Both the position numbers and the translations under genes were made by a program. Source: Pseudomonas sp. (GTDB taxonomy: Bacteria; Pseudomonadota; Gammaproteobacteria; Pseudomonadales; Pseudomonadaceae). Taken from it: a DNA stretch of 10,494 nucleotides. Position 1 is the stretch's first letter, and each line of letters starts with the position of its first letter. A model generated the notes under the pieces. That model saw only the letters and a list, made by a program, of their open reading frames with translations. It did no database searches and was not told the origin of the DNA. Of this stretch, positions 1-6,932 are shown one piece after another. The stretch spans positions 1-10,494 of the forward strand of contig DNMQ01000108.1 in NCBI GenBank assembly GCA_003488145.1, read 5' to 3'.

Positions 1-233
1 GAAGCCATCTTGCCATCGAGATCGTTACCCAGGCTGGCGCCGGTGACCAGGCTGATCTGCAGCTTCTCGTCCTTGGCACGGTCGATCAGCGCGAGGGGCA
101 CAGCCTTGGCTTCGCCCGCGCGGGTGAAGCCGCTCATGCCGACGGTCATGCCGTCGCGAATAAGGGCAGCTGCCTCGTGGGCACTCATGACCTTGTTCTG
201 CAGAGAGGACAAGCGGATACGATCAGAATACAT
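1..233 (-). CDS. Acetyl-CoA hydrolase/transferase family protein (CoA-transferase), 3' part missing
   Basis: The first 77 codons of a gene that continues beyond the left edge. The protein begins MYSDRIRLSSLQNKVMSAHE and continues with a glycine-rich stretch, DGMTVGMSGFTRAGEAKAVP, at about residues 27-46. I recognise this as the N-terminus of the acetyl-CoA hydrolase/transferase family (succinyl-CoA:acetate CoA-transferase type), whose members are usually about 500 residues. Such enzymes move CoA between acyl groups in the cytoplasm, for example succinate and acetate. The catalytic glutamate lies far downstream and cannot be seen, so the exact substrate is open. The ATG start at 233 has a GAGG about six bases upstream. 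The gene follows the tRNA-Lys terminator, so it should have its own promoter in 234-374, where I see only weak candidates. Confidence 0.85.
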   Translation of the reverse strand, partial: MYSDRIRLSSLQNKVMSAHEAAALIRDGMTVGMSGFTRAGEAKAVPLALIDRAKDEKLQISLVTGASLGNDLDGKMA

Positions 234-373
234 TTGAGCCTCGAACCAACGGTAATCGGAAGGGGCCGCAGTCTATTACGTTTAAAAACGCTTGAGCCAC
301 CTACTAAGGTCGTAGAGAAAAACGCTTCTTATGACCGAACGTAGCAGCCTGCAGCAACGCAAAATCGCGGCCA
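234..373 (-). other. Intergenic leader region of the CoA-transferase gene
   Basis: About 140 bases between the tRNA-Lys terminator and the CoA-transferase start. I see no ORF with a credible ribosome binding site. The region holds two copies of AAAAACGCTT (plus-strand reading, 284-293 and 318-327), 34 bases apart. The first copy overlaps a small inverted repeat, CGTTT-AA-AAACG (279-290). No convincing -35/-10 pair is visible. The repeats could be a regulator site or chance. Confidence 0.35.
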
Positions 374-410
374 TTAAAAAAGCCGGATAACCCTGACAGG
401 TCTCCGGCTT
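374..410 (-). terminator. Rho-independent terminator of tRNA-Lys
   Basis: On the minus strand, AAGCCGGA (410-403) pairs perfectly with TCCGGCTT (387-380). A short inner ACC/GGT pairing extends the hairpin, and a run of six T residues (381-376) overlaps and follows the stem. It begins 24 bases past the tRNA 3' end and should end the tRNA transcript, separating it from the CoA-transferase gene. Confidence 0.85.
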
Positions 411-433
411 CTGGTGCTCTCTCGGGAGCGATA

Positions 434-509
434 TGGTGGGTCGTGTAGGATTCGAACCTACGACCAATTGGTTAAAAGCCAACTGCTCTACCAACTGAGC
501 TAACGACCC
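434..509 (-). tRNA. tRNA-Lys, anticodon UUU
   Basis: A complete 76-base tRNA with encoded CCA at 436-434. The acceptor arms GGGTCGT (509-503) and ACGACCC (444-438) pair over seven bases, with discriminator A at 437. The D arm reads AGCTCAGTTGGTAGAGC and the T arm carries GGTTCGAATCC. The anticodon loop contains CTTTTAA, giving anticodon TTT (UUU), which reads lysine AAA/AAG codons. It is flanked by a good upstream promoter and a downstream terminator, so it is probably a monocistronic unit. Lysine tRNA is not a substrate for queuosine (which modifies GUN anticodons), so closeness to queE and queC is probably not functional. In P. aeruginosa, a tRNA-Lys gene beside these same genes is an integration site for PAPI-type islands. 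Confidence 0.98.
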
Positions 510-510
510 A

Positions 511-549
511 ATGCGGGGCGCATGATACTGATTTGATTGATGAAAACAA
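511..549 (-). promoter_or_regulatory. Promoter of tRNA-Lys with GC-rich discriminator
   Basis: On the minus strand a -35-like TTGTTT (549-544) is followed, after 16 bases, by a -10-like TATCAT (527-522). Next comes a very GC-rich discriminator, GCGCCCCGC, before the tRNA 5' end at 509. The predicted transcription start is near 515. A GC-rich discriminator is typical of stable-RNA promoters under stringent (ppGpp/DksA) control. The A/T-rich tract directly upstream (550-568) looks like an UP element. The hexamers are inferred by eye. Confidence 0.6.
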
Positions 550-568
550 ACTTTTTTTTGAAAAAGTT
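549..568 (-). promoter_or_regulatory. A/T-rich tract and 8-bp inverted repeat upstream of the tRNA promoter (UP element-like)
   Basis: Plus-strand arms AACTTTTT (549-556) and AAAAAGTT (561-568) form a perfect inverted repeat around TTTG. The tract abuts the -35 of the tRNA-Lys promoter, where RNA polymerase alpha subunits bind UP elements. It could also be a weak hairpin ending the queC message, but its stem is A/T-rich and the following minus-strand bases (TGTTTTC) are not a clean T run. I favour the UP-element reading. Confidence 0.4.
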
Positions 569-617
569 CGCGATCGCCTTCGTTTGACGGCACCCATCCA
601 GTACTGGCGCAGGCCGC

Positions 618-1292
618 TCAGAAATAGCGAGTGGGGTCAGCCAGCCCCGCTTCGGCAAAACCGGCGGCGCGCAATCGACAGCTGTCGCACTTGCCACAGG
701 CACGCCCATCCGTGTCGGCCTGATAGCAGGAAACCGTCGCCGCATAGTCCACGCCCAGACGAGACCCCTCCTGCACGATCCGCGCCTTGCTCATCTCCTG
801 CAGTGGTGCCTGGATGCGGAACCCCAGCCCTTCTACGCCTGCCTTGGTGGCCAGATTGGCCATTCGCTCGAATGCCGCAACGAACTCCGGTCGACAATCC
901 GGGTAGCCCGAGTAATCGACCGCATTGACGCCGATAAAGATGTCACGGGCACCCAGCACCTCAGCCCAGCCAAGGGCCAACGAGAGAAACACCGTATTGC
1001 GCGCCGGGACGTATGTGACCGGAATACCTTCACCAGGCACCTCAGGCACATCGATGCTGTCGTCGGTCAATGCCGAGCCGCCGATGCCATTGAGGTCCAG
1101 GCCGATCACCTTGTGTTCGACCACTCCCAGTTGTTGAGCAACACGTTCGGCCGCCTGCAGTTCGGCGCGATGACGCTGGCCGTAGTCAAAGCTCATGGTG
1201 TAGCAGGCGTAGCCCTGAGCACGGGCCATGGCGACCACCGTAGCCGAATCAAGCCCGCCGGACAGCAGGATGACTGCTTTCTTCTCGTTCAT
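618..1292 (-). CDS. queC: 7-cyano-7-deazaguanine synthase QueC
   Basis: QueC converts 7-carboxy-7-deazaguanine to preQ0, using ATP and ammonia, in the cytoplasm. It acts directly after QueE on the way to queuosine in tRNA. The 224-residue protein has the usual family length. The PP-loop SGGLDS is at residues 11-16 and binds ATP. FDYGQRH (35-41) and VPARNT (95-100) are further family signatures. Four cysteines, C189, C199, C202 and C205 (the last three in CGKCDSC), form the zinc site. The ATG at 1292 has AAGG nine bases upstream. The gene lies 63 bases after queE with no terminator between, so the two are probably co-transcribed. No good terminator follows queC. Transcription may run on towards tRNA-Lys. 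Confidence 0.97.
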   Translation of the reverse strand: MNEKKAVILLSGGLDSATVVAMARAQGYACYTMSFDYGQRHRAELQAAERVAQQLGVVEHKVIGLDLNGIGGSALTDDSIDVPEVPGEGIPVTYVPARNTVFLSLALGWAEVLGARDIFIGVNAVDYSGYPDCRPEFVAAFERMANLATKAGVEGLGFRIQAPLQEMSKARIVQEGSRLGVDYAATVSCYQADTDGRACGKCDSCRLRAAGFAEAGLADPTRYF

Positions 1293-1355
1293 TTCGCGAT
1301 ACCTTCAAAACGGATGAGCACGACCAGTCAGGGACGAGCCGCCAATGCCAGCGAC

Positions 1356-1997
1356 TCAGTGGCCGGGCGCGTCGTTCCAGATAATCTTGTGCAACTGAAG
1401 CTGCAAGCGCACCGGCAGATTGTCGGCAACGATCCAGTCCGCAAGGGCACGAACATCGACCTGACCGTGACTCGGCGAGAACAACACCTCTCCGGCACGT
1501 CGATCCAGCCCGTACTCGATCAGCTTGCTGACAGCCCAGTCATAATCCTCGCGGGAACAGATGACGAACTTGACCTGATCGTTGCGCGTTATGCAGGCGA
1601 TGTTCTCGTAGCGGTTACGCGCGACCTCGGCGGAACCCGGTGTTTTCAGGTCCACTACACGACTGACACGCTCATCCACCACGGAGATATCGAGTGCACC
1701 ACTGGTCTCCAGTGAAACCTCATATCCCGCATCGCACAATCGCTGCAGCAAAGGTACGCAGTTGGGCTGCGCCAGCGGCTCTCCCCCGGTCACGCAGACG
1801 TAACGGGGATTGTAGGAGGCAACCCGCTCGACGATCGCGTCGAGCGTCATCAACTCTCCGCCGCTGAATGCGTAGGCGGTATCGCAATATTGACAGCGCA
1901 GGGGACAGCCGGTCAGGCGGACGAACACAGTAGGCAATCCACTGGTCCGCGTCTCCCCCTGCAGCGAGTAGAAAATCTCGGTAATTCGCAGGGTCAT
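1356..1997 (-). CDS. queE: 7-carboxy-7-deazaguanine synthase QueE (radical SAM)
   Basis: QueE is a radical S-adenosylmethionine enzyme that rearranges 6-carboxytetrahydropterin into 7-carboxy-7-deazaguanine, the ring-contracting step of queuosine precursor synthesis. The 213-residue form starts MTLRITEIFYSLQGE, which fits the family N-terminus. The iron-sulfur cluster motif CPLRCQYC gives C31, C35 and C38. The SAM-contacting GGEP is at 71-74. The start is debatable. An in-frame ATG at 2030 adds 12 residues (MACLAVTPVAD before the chosen Met) and has GGAGG upstream, but only three bases away. The ATG at 1997 lacks a clear Shine-Dalgarno. I chose 1997 on protein conservation, and the longer form remains possible. 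queC follows 63 bases downstream. Confidence 0.93.
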   Translation of the reverse strand: MTLRITEIFYSLQGETRTSGLPTVFVRLTGCPLRCQYCDTAYAFSGGELMTLDAIVERVASYNPRYVCVTGGEPLAQPNCVPLLQRLCDAGYEVSLETSGALDISVVDERVSRVVDLKTPGSAEVARNRYENIACITRNDQVKFVICSREDYDWAVSKLIEYGLDRRAGEVLFSPSHGQVDVRALADWIVADNLPVRLQLQLHKIIWNDAPGH

Positions 1998-2060
1998 ATC
2001 AGCCACGGGCGTGACGGCTAAACAGGCCATCCGCCTCCGTTGCGGGAAATAGGGGCGGCG

Positions 2061-2066
2061 ATTCTA
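2061..2066 (-). promoter_or_regulatory. Possible -10 element for queE-queC
   Basis: TAGAAT on the minus strand matches five of six -10 consensus bases. It lies just past the T-run of the cpoB terminator, so transcription would begin near 2054, about 24 bases before the GGAGG-preceded ATG at 2030. No good -35 is visible at 16-18 bases, because that stretch is the terminator hairpin. Tentative. Confidence 0.3.
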
Positions 2067-2069
2067 ACG

Positions 2070-2095
2070 AAAAAACCCGCGCGATGGGCGGGTTT
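2070..2095 (-). terminator. Rho-independent terminator after cpoB (end of the tol-pal unit)
   Basis: On the minus strand AAACCCGC (2095-2088) pairs perfectly with GCGGGTTT (2080-2073) around a seven-base loop. It ends in six T residues (2075-2070). It starts 22 bases after the cpoB stop. It is the first intrinsic terminator found after the one between yebC and ruvC, so it probably ends the tol-pal transcript and separates it from queE. Confidence 0.85.
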
Positions 2096-2117
2096 CGTTC
2101 GGTCTCGCCGGTGTGCC

Positions 2118-2930
2118 TCAGCGATTGAGCTGACGCTGAGCCAATTGTGCAGCCGATGTATTCGGATACTGGGCAATGACCTCACGAAGAATGCCCTGCG
2201 CCTTGTCCCGGTTACCCAGACGGATCTCAACATCTGCCAGCTTGTAGAGCGAATCCGGCACCTTGTTGTGCTGCGGATACGCCTGGCTCACTCGAGCAAA
2301 CGCCTGACCGGCCCCTTGCAGGTCGCCCTTTGCCAGGTTGACCTCGCCAAGCCAGTATTGGGCGTTGCCAGCGTACTGACTGTCAGGGTACTTGCGCAGG
2401 AATGCAGCGAAAGCCTGGCTGGCCTTGTCGAAGTCCTTTGCCTTGATCAGGTCGAATGCGGCGTCGTAATAGAGCTTCTCTTGCGCCGGATCACCCGAAG
2501 CGCTCTGCGACTGCCCGGACGAGGCAGTGGATGCACCGGCACCGCCCGCAGCCGCCGGTTCGCGCGACGGCGCCGACTGATTACTGGACGCCGCGGGCCC
2601 GCTGGACAAGCGCCGATCAAGATCCTGATAACGTTCCAGCCCCTCTTGTTGCAGGCGCTGGATCTGATTCTGTTGTTCCTCGAGCATGCCGCGCAGTTGC
2701 GCGATCTCTTCCTGCATCTGCTGCAACTGCATGAAGAGCATGCCCTGTGCCGAAGATGGAGCGGTGGCTCCACCTCCGGCATAGGCACCGTCACCGCTCG
2801 GCGCAGCGGTGGAGTAACCCGAGTTGCCACTAGCGGCACCTTCTTCGTAATCCACCACCGGCACTTGAGCCACCGCCATCAGCGGCAGCGCGAGCACTGT
2901 AAGAGTCAGAGCATGACGGTACTTACGCAT
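2118..2930 (-). CDS. cpoB: Cell division coordinator CpoB (YbgF), periplasmic TPR protein
   Basis: CpoB works in the periplasm with TolA. In E. coli it links peptidoglycan synthesis by PBP1B with outer-membrane constriction at the septum. The 270-residue protein begins with a signal peptide, with cleavage likely after A21 (LMAVA before QVPVV). A Gly/Ser/Ala-rich stretch follows. Residues 62-108 are rich in Gln, Glu and Leu (LQQMQEEIAQL and similar) and look like the trimerising coiled coil. A disordered Ser/Ala/Pro linker covers about 109-149. Three tetratricopeptide repeats fill about 152-260, each with the pattern of small residues plus YPDS, YPQH or YPNT at the repeat ends. The ATG at 2930 is six bases past the pal stop, with no strong Shine-Dalgarno, suggesting translational coupling. 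Last gene of the tol-pal unit. Confidence 0.95.
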   Translation of the reverse strand: MRKYRHALTLTVLALPLMAVAQVPVVDYEEGAASGNSGYSTAAPSGDGAYAGGGATAPSSAQGMLFMQLQQMQEEIAQLRGMLEEQQNQIQRLQQEGLERYQDLDRRLSSGPAASSNQSAPSREPAAAGGAGASTASSGQSQSASGDPAQEKLYYDAAFDLIKAKDFDKASQAFAAFLRKYPDSQYAGNAQYWLGEVNLAKGDLQGAGQAFARVSQAYPQHNKVPDSLYKLADVEIRLGNRDKAQGILREVIAQYPNTSAAQLAQRQLNR

Positions 2931-2936
2931 GACGAA

Positions 2937-3440
2937 TTACTTGCGCAGTTCGACGCGACGGTTCTGGGCCCAGGACTGCTCGTCGTTACCCATGGCAACT
3001 GGACGCTCTTCGCCGTAGGAAACCAGTTCCAGCTGAGCCGGGGAAACGCCCTGCAGTACCAGGTAACGCTGTACGGCCTTGGAGCGACGCTCGCCCAGAG
3101 CCATGTTGTACTCGCGGGTACCACGCTCGTCGGTGTGGCCTTCCAGAACGACGCGAGCGCCGTTGCCTTTCAGGTCCTTGGCGTGAACGTCCAGCGCGCG
3201 CATGGCTTCCGGCTTCAGGTCGGAGCTGTCGTATTCGAAGTAGAAGGTGGTGATGGCGCGCAGAGCGGCTTCTTCGCTCATGCTGCTATCGACGGAACCG
3301 GAATCAGCACCGTAACCAGCATTCGGATCGATCGCGCCCGAACCTTCGCCCGAATCGTCGCCGCCCTTGGAGGAACAACCGACAGCAACAGCCATGGCCA
3401 GAGCCAGAGCGGTGAACTTACCGAATTTCAGCATTTCCAT
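2937..3440 (-). CDS. pal: Peptidoglycan-associated lipoprotein Pal (OprL)
   Basis: Pal anchors the outer membrane to peptidoglycan and is the target of energised TolA and of TolB. It is called OprL in Pseudomonas. The 167-residue protein starts MEMLKFGKF, like OprL. A hydrophobic signal leads to the lipobox A19-V20-G21-C22, and C22 would be the lipidated N-terminus. Ser23 after it fits sorting to the outer membrane. A Gly/Ser/Asp linker covers 23-55. The OmpA-like domain fills about 60-167 and carries the peptidoglycan-binding pattern [12 protein letters not shown] with D104, followed by [10 protein letters not shown] chose the ATG at 3440 rather than the in-frame TTG at 3449 because GGGG lies at suitable spacing and the N-terminus matches OprL. 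The gene follows tolB by 46 bases. Confidence 0.97.
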   Translation of the reverse strand: MEMLKFGKFTALALAMAVAVGCSSKGGDDSGEGSGAIDPNAGYGADSGSVDSSMSEEAALRAITTFYFEYDSSDLKPEAMRALDVHAKDLKGNGARVVLEGHTDERGTREYNMALGERRSKAVQRYLVLQGVSPAQLELVSYGEERPVAMGNDEQSWAQNRRVELRK

Positions 3441-3486
3441 CTGTAACAACCCCAGGTGTGTTTTGGTTAAAAGCGTTGATACCGCA

Positions 3487-4788
3487 TCAGTTCAGGTAAG
3501 GGGACCAGGACGGCTCTCGGACTTCGCCTTGAGCTGTAGGAAGCGGGAGCCTAACGCGTCCGTTGATGGACACGAGCATCAAGACTCCCCGGCCCTGCTG
3601 GCGGGTGGCGTAGATTAGCATGGTGCCATTAGGCGCAACAGTGGGCGATTCATCCAGACTGGTATCCGAGAGTATTCGCAAATTGCCACGCTGCAGATCC
3701 TGCGCAGCGACCTTGAAGTTTGTGTAACCGTCCTGGCGATGGATCATGACCAGCGTCTTCTCGTCGGCCGACAGCTTCGGGTTGGCGTTGTAGTTGCCAA
3801 CGAACGTCACACGCTCAGCCGAATTGCTGCCCAACCGCTGCTTGTAGACCTGAGGCTTGCCAGCACGGTCAGAGGTGTAATAAATGGTCTGACCATCAGC
3901 ACCCCAGAAGGGTTCGGTATCGATCGCGTAGTGATTGGTCAGGCGCTGCAACTGCCGCGAGCCGAGGTCCATCACATAAATTTCCGGATTGCCATCTTTC
4001 GACAGTACGAACGCCAGGCGATTGCCATCTGGCGAGAATGCCGGCGCACCGTTCAAACCTTCGAAGTTGGTGACCTGTTCGCGGCGACCCGTATCGATGT
4101 GCTGAATGAAAATACGTGGACGCTTCTGCTCGAAGGACACATAGGCAATACGGCGTCCGTCCGGTGAATAACGCGGGGAGAGGATGGGCTCGCGCGATTG
4201 CAGCAGAGTCACCGCCCGAGCGCCGTCATAATCCGAGCGCTGCAGCGTGTAGCGCGTGTTGGCGCCACCCAGCCGCTCAACCGTCACATACAGCAGACGC
4301 GTCGAAAATGCGCCCTTGATGCCGGTGAGTTTCTCGAAGGACTGATCCGCCGCATGGTGCGCCATGTCGCGCAACTGATCCGGGGAACCACCAACGGTTC
4401 CAGTCATCACCTGCTGTTCGGTCGTTACGTTGAACACTTCGTAGCGGACCTGAAGGCGGCCACCGGCCGGCTCGATATTACCGACCATCACGTACTGGGC
4501 GCCCAGAGCCTTCCAGTCGCGATAAATGATCTCGCTGCCGCGGGTCGGCATGCTGATCATGTTCTGCCGCGGAATGGGCTGGAAAATACCGGAATTGCGC
4601 AGGTCGTTGCCGACGATTTCCGCCATGTCCTCAGGCAGTACGGTGCCGCCCTGCCAACCGAATGGAACGACCGCGATCGGGATCGCACGGTCGGCACCAC
4701 TGGTGACGACGATGTTTTTTTCCTGCGCCACCGCCATTCCCGCCAGGCAGCAGAGCAGGACAAGTAGACCTCGAAGGGAGTTGATCAC
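3487..4788 (-). CDS. tolB: Tol-Pal system protein TolB, periplasmic beta-propeller
   Basis: TolB is a soluble periplasmic protein that binds Pal, and also TolA through its N-terminus. It controls whether Pal is free to bind peptidoglycan. The 433 residues begin with a signal peptide, with cleavage likely after A21 (GMAVA before QEKN). An alpha/beta domain covers about 25-160. A six-bladed propeller follows, with WD40-like repeats seen as [14 protein letters not shown] (204-217), [14 protein letters not shown] (248-261), [13 protein letters not shown] (292-304), [13 protein letters not shown] (336-348), [13 protein letters not shown] (381-393) and a final EPSWSP. The start is GTG at 4788. It overlaps the tolA stop as GTGA, with GAGGA nine bases upstream inside tolA, so translation of the two is probably coupled. 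Confidence 0.97.
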   Translation of the reverse strand: MINSLRGLLVLLCCLAGMAVAQEKNIVVTSGADRAIPIAVVPFGWQGGTVLPEDMAEIVGNDLRNSGIFQPIPRQNMISMPTRGSEIIYRDWKALGAQYVMVGNIEPAGGRLQVRYEVFNVTTEQQVMTGTVGGSPDQLRDMAHHAADQSFEKLTGIKGAFSTRLLYVTVERLGGANTRYTLQRSDYDGARAVTLLQSREPILSPRYSPDGRRIAYVSFEQKRPRIFIQHIDTGRREQVTNFEGLNGAPAFSPDGNRLAFVLSKDGNPEIYVMDLGSRQLQRLTNHYAIDTEPFWGADGQTIYYTSDRAGKPQVYKQRLGSNSAERVTFVGNYNANPKLSADEKTLVMIHRQDGYTNFKVAAQDLQRGNLRILSDTSLDESPTVAPNGTMLIYATRQQGRGVLMLVSINGRVRLPLPTAQGEVREPSWSPYLN

Positions 4789-5786
4789 AACGCTAGATCC
4801 TCAGGCGTAAATGTCATTTTGAAGGACCGGTAAGGCTGGAAGTCCTGCGGGCTCAGGCCCTGCATTTCCGTCAGCCGACCGATGTTCTTTACTGCGGCAA
4901 CCGCAGAATTGTCGAATGGCACATCTCCGCTCGATCTGGAGACGCTGACGTTGGTGATGGTGCCATCCGGAAGCATGTTTACCTGGAGCTGCACGGTCAT
5001 GTTATTGCGCGCCGACGGCGGTCGGGTCCAGCCTTCTGCTGCACGCAGCCGGATCAGATCATCGAAGTTGCCGGCAACCTGATCACCATGGGTATCAGCC
5101 AGAGCCTGCTGGCGCTCGGTAGTGTCAGAGAGCAGCTCGGCAAGCGCCTGAGCCTTCTTGTCTTCTGCCGCTTTGCGCGCGGCTTCCGCCACAGCCTTCT
5201 TCTTGGCATCTTCAGCAGCTTTTTTCTTGGCAGCTTCGGCGGCAGCTTTCTTCTTCGCTTCTTCCGCCGCCTTGCGCTTGGCTTCTTCGGCGGCCTTCTT
5301 CTTGGCCTCCTCGGCTGCCTTCTTCTTGGCAAGTTCTTCAGCAGCCTTTTTCTTGGCGATATCGGCCTGCTTCTGCTGTTCGACCTTCTTGGCTTCCTCG
5401 GCCTTTTTCGCCGCAGCCGCTTTATCGGCTGCAGCTTTCGCTGCATCCGCCTTTCGAGCCTCTTCCGCCTTCTTTTGTTCCGCAGCGCGGGCGGCAGCAG
5501 CCTGCTTCTGCTGCTCGACCTTACGCTGTTCCGTCTGTTCGCTTTCGAACTGTTTGGCAGCCGTCTTCTTCGCTTCGCCGGCAATCTTCTGATTGGTCTG
5601 AGTCGTCGCCTGGCTCTGCGACTTCAACTGATACAAGGTGGCCTGAACGATCGGCTTGGACGGCGGCAGCTCGGGCGTCATCGAAAAGCTGACGAACAGC
5701 ATGCCGAAAATAATGACGTGCAGACCTACCGCTAGCACGGTCGGCCAGAAGTAGCTCTGCGAAGGCGACGACTCACGCTGCTGCAT
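4785..5786 (-). CDS. tolA: TolA, energy-transducing inner-membrane protein
   Basis: TolA spans the periplasm and couples the TolQ/TolR proton motor to Pal and TolB at the outer membrane. The 333-residue protein has the three classic domains. One membrane helix is at about 14-36, with its N-terminus in the cytoplasm. A long charged helix covers about 60-215 and is almost entirely Ala, Lys, Glu and Gln. A globular C-terminal domain covers about 235-333 ([20 protein letters not shown] is recognisable). The ATG at 5786 overlaps the tolR stop as TGATG and has GAGG seven bases upstream. A TTG one codon earlier (5789) is an unlikely start. The TolA C-terminal domain is the receptor part used by some phages and colicin-like toxins in other species. 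Nothing here says which. Confidence 0.96.
   Translation of the reverse strand: MQQRESSPSQSYFWPTVLAVGLHVIIFGMLFVSFSMTPELPPSKPIVQATLYQLKSQSQATTQTNQKIAGEAKKTAAKQFESEQTEQRKVEQQKQAAAARAAEQKKAEEARKADAAKAAADKAAAAKKAEEAKKVEQQKQADIAKKKAAEELAKKKAAEEAKKKAAEEAKRKAAEEAKKKAAAEAAKKKAAEDAKKKAVAEAARKAAEDKKAQALAELLSDTTERQQALADTHGDQVAGNFDDLIRLRAAEGWTRPPSARNNMTVQLQVNMLPDGTITNVSVSRSSGDVPFDNSAVAAVKNIGRLTEMQGLSPQDFQPYRSFKMTFTPEDLAL
5163..5354 (-). repeat. Coding tandem repeat in tolA helical domain
   Basis: TolA residues about 145-208 are built from imperfect seven- to nine-residue units of the form KKKAAEEA (variants [32 protein letters not shown]). At DNA level the plus strand shows repeated TTCTTCTTGGC with GCxGCC spacers. 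Such in-frame repeats can change copy number by slippage or recombination and alter helix length without breaking the frame. The repeat is expected of TolA and is not a mobile element. Confidence 0.8.
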
Positions 5787-6226
5787 CAAGGCGCCTCGGT
5801 GATCAGACCGACATTACCCACGCCGGCTTCCTGCAGACCGCCCATGGCCTCCATCACCGAACCATAATCAACCGCGCGATCGCCACGGATGAACACCTGG
5901 GTATCCGGACGCTGGCGCATGATGGCAACGACAGCCTGCGTCATGTCTGCCAATGCGACGGCCTCGTTGCCCTTGCTGTCGGTATCCACCTCGCTACCGA
6001 CGTTCCAGTAATAAGTTTTGTCAGCCTTGATGGAAATGGTCAGCACCTGCTTGTCGTTATCCTGCGGCAAGGCTTCGCTGCTGACCTTGGGCAGATCGAC
6101 CTTGACGCCCTGATTGAGCATCGGCGCCGTGACCATGAAGATAACCAGCAGCACCAGCATCACATCGATGTAGGGCACCACGTTCATCTCGGCGACGGGC
6201 TTGCGTCTGTTGCGGATTCTGGCCAT
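5786..6226 (-). CDS. tolR: TolR, proton-channel subunit of the Tol motor
   Basis: TolR is an ExbD/TolR-family inner-membrane protein that forms, with TolQ, the proton-conducting motor energising TolA. The 146 residues start with a short basic cytoplasmic tail (MARIRNRRKP). One membrane helix follows at about 17-37, containing PYIDVMLVLLVIFM. Asp21 corresponds to the proton-carrying aspartate of the family (Asp23 of E. coli TolR). The periplasmic domain is about 40-146, which is the usual length. The ATG at 6226 lies 11 bases after the tolQ stop, with TGAGG (including the tolQ stop) nine bases upstream. Its own stop overlaps the tolA start as TGATG. Confidence 0.97.
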   Translation of the reverse strand: MARIRNRRKPVAEMNVVPYIDVMLVLLVIFMVTAPMLNQGVKVDLPKVSSEALPQDNDKQVLTISIKADKTYYWNVGSEVDTDSKGNEAVALADMTQAVVAIMRQRPDTQVFIRGDRAVDYGSVMEAMGGLQEAGVGNVGLITEAP

Positions 6227-6237
6227 GGCCGTGGGCC

Positions 6238-6930
6238 TCAGTCTTCGGTGGTGTGAACTTTGCGGTGGAGGATGGCCTGGAACTCATCGGCAAAGGTGTA
6301 ATAACGACCGATGAGCATCTCGCCCCGCGCGGCGAAACGGTTGTAGGCGATCACCGCAGGAATCGCGGCGAACAAACCGATTGCCGTAGCGATCAGCGCT
6401 TCGGCGATGCCTGGCGCCACAGTCGCTAGAGTTGCCTGCTGAACCTGAGCCAGGCCGCGAAAGGAGTTCATGATCCCCCAGACGGTACCGAACAGGCCGA
6501 TGTAAGGGCTGGTGGAACCAACGGTGGCCAGGAATGGCAAGCTCTGCTCGAGCTTTTCCTCTTCACGGGAAATCGCCACGCGCATGGCGCGATTGACCCC
6601 ATCCATCACCGCATCGGGATCGACACCCTGCTGCTGACGCAGACGGGAAAATTCCTTGAAGCCGGCGCGAAAGATCTGCTCGACGCCAGAATCCGGATCC
6701 GGGTTGCTGCCTGCCTGGCGATACAGCTTGGACAGGTCGATACCGGACCAGAAGCGCTCTTCGAAGGTATCGAGTGCTCGCTTCGCGGCACGCAGCATAC
6801 TGCCGCGCTGAAAAATCAGAATCCATGATGCGACCGAAGCGGCCACCAGAATCAGCATGACCAGCTGCACCACGAAGCTGGCGTTGCTGATCAGGCTCCA
6901 CATGGACATGTGATCGACGTTGGCTTCCAC
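6238..6930 (-). CDS. tolQ: TolQ, proton-channel subunit of the Tol motor
   Basis: TolQ is an ExbB/MotA-family inner-membrane protein that surrounds the TolR helices to make the proton channel for TolA. The 230 residues contain a first membrane helix at about 18-40 and a cytoplasmic loop at about 45-128. Two further helices lie at about 131-157 and 169-196. The conserved stretch LATVGSTSPYIGLFGTVWGI (134-153) is the family signature. The start is GTG at 6930, giving MEANVDHMSMWSLISNAS, which resembles P. aeruginosa TolQ. AGGAGA lies six bases upstream, which supports GTG over the ATG at codon 8. The gene begins two bases after the ybgC stop. Confidence 0.97.
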   Translation of the reverse strand: MEANVDHMSMWSLISNASFVVQLVMLILVAASVASWILIFQRGSMLRAAKRALDTFEERFWSGIDLSKLYRQAGSNPDPDSGVEQIFRAGFKEFSRLRQQQGVDPDAVMDGVNRAMRVAISREEEKLEQSLPFLATVGSTSPYIGLFGTVWGIMNSFRGLAQVQQATLATVAPGIAEALIATAIGLFAAIPAVIAYNRFAARGEMLIGRYYTFADEFQAILHRKVHTTED

Positions 6931-6932
6931 GC

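Noticed and set aside
549..568. Intrinsic terminator of queC
   Set aside because: The hairpin stem is almost all A:T and is not followed by a clean T-run on the minus strand. It fits better as an UP element of the tRNA promoter.
533..928. Plus-strand frame opposite queC
   Set aside because: The sequence is Pro/Arg-rich and antisense to QueC zinc and substrate motifs, with no recognisable domain.
2031..2069. preQ1 riboswitch before queE-queC
   Set aside because: Only about 40 bases separate the cpoB terminator from the queE ATG at 2030, and I see no H-type pseudoknot pattern or A-rich preQ1 tail there.
2040..3446. Long plus-strand open frame opposite cpoB and pal
   Set aside because: It lies antisense to two clear genes with signal peptide, TPR and OmpA-like domains. 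Its product has no recognisable domain, and its start falls in the cpoB terminator region. Long antisense frames are common in GC-rich genes.
3447..3449. TTG start for pal, three codons upstream
   Set aside because: It would add MLQ before the conserved OprL N-terminus and has a worse ribosome-site spacing than the ATG at 3440.
5088..5735. Plus-strand frame with a Leu/Phe/Gly-rich, membrane-like product
   Set aside because: It is the antisense of the Ala/Lys/Glu repeat of tolA. The hydrophobic bias comes from reading those codons backwards.
6508..6515. GCTGGTGG, the E. coli Chi octamer
   Set aside because: The Chi sequence is species-specific, and a single octamer match in 10 kb carries no weight here.
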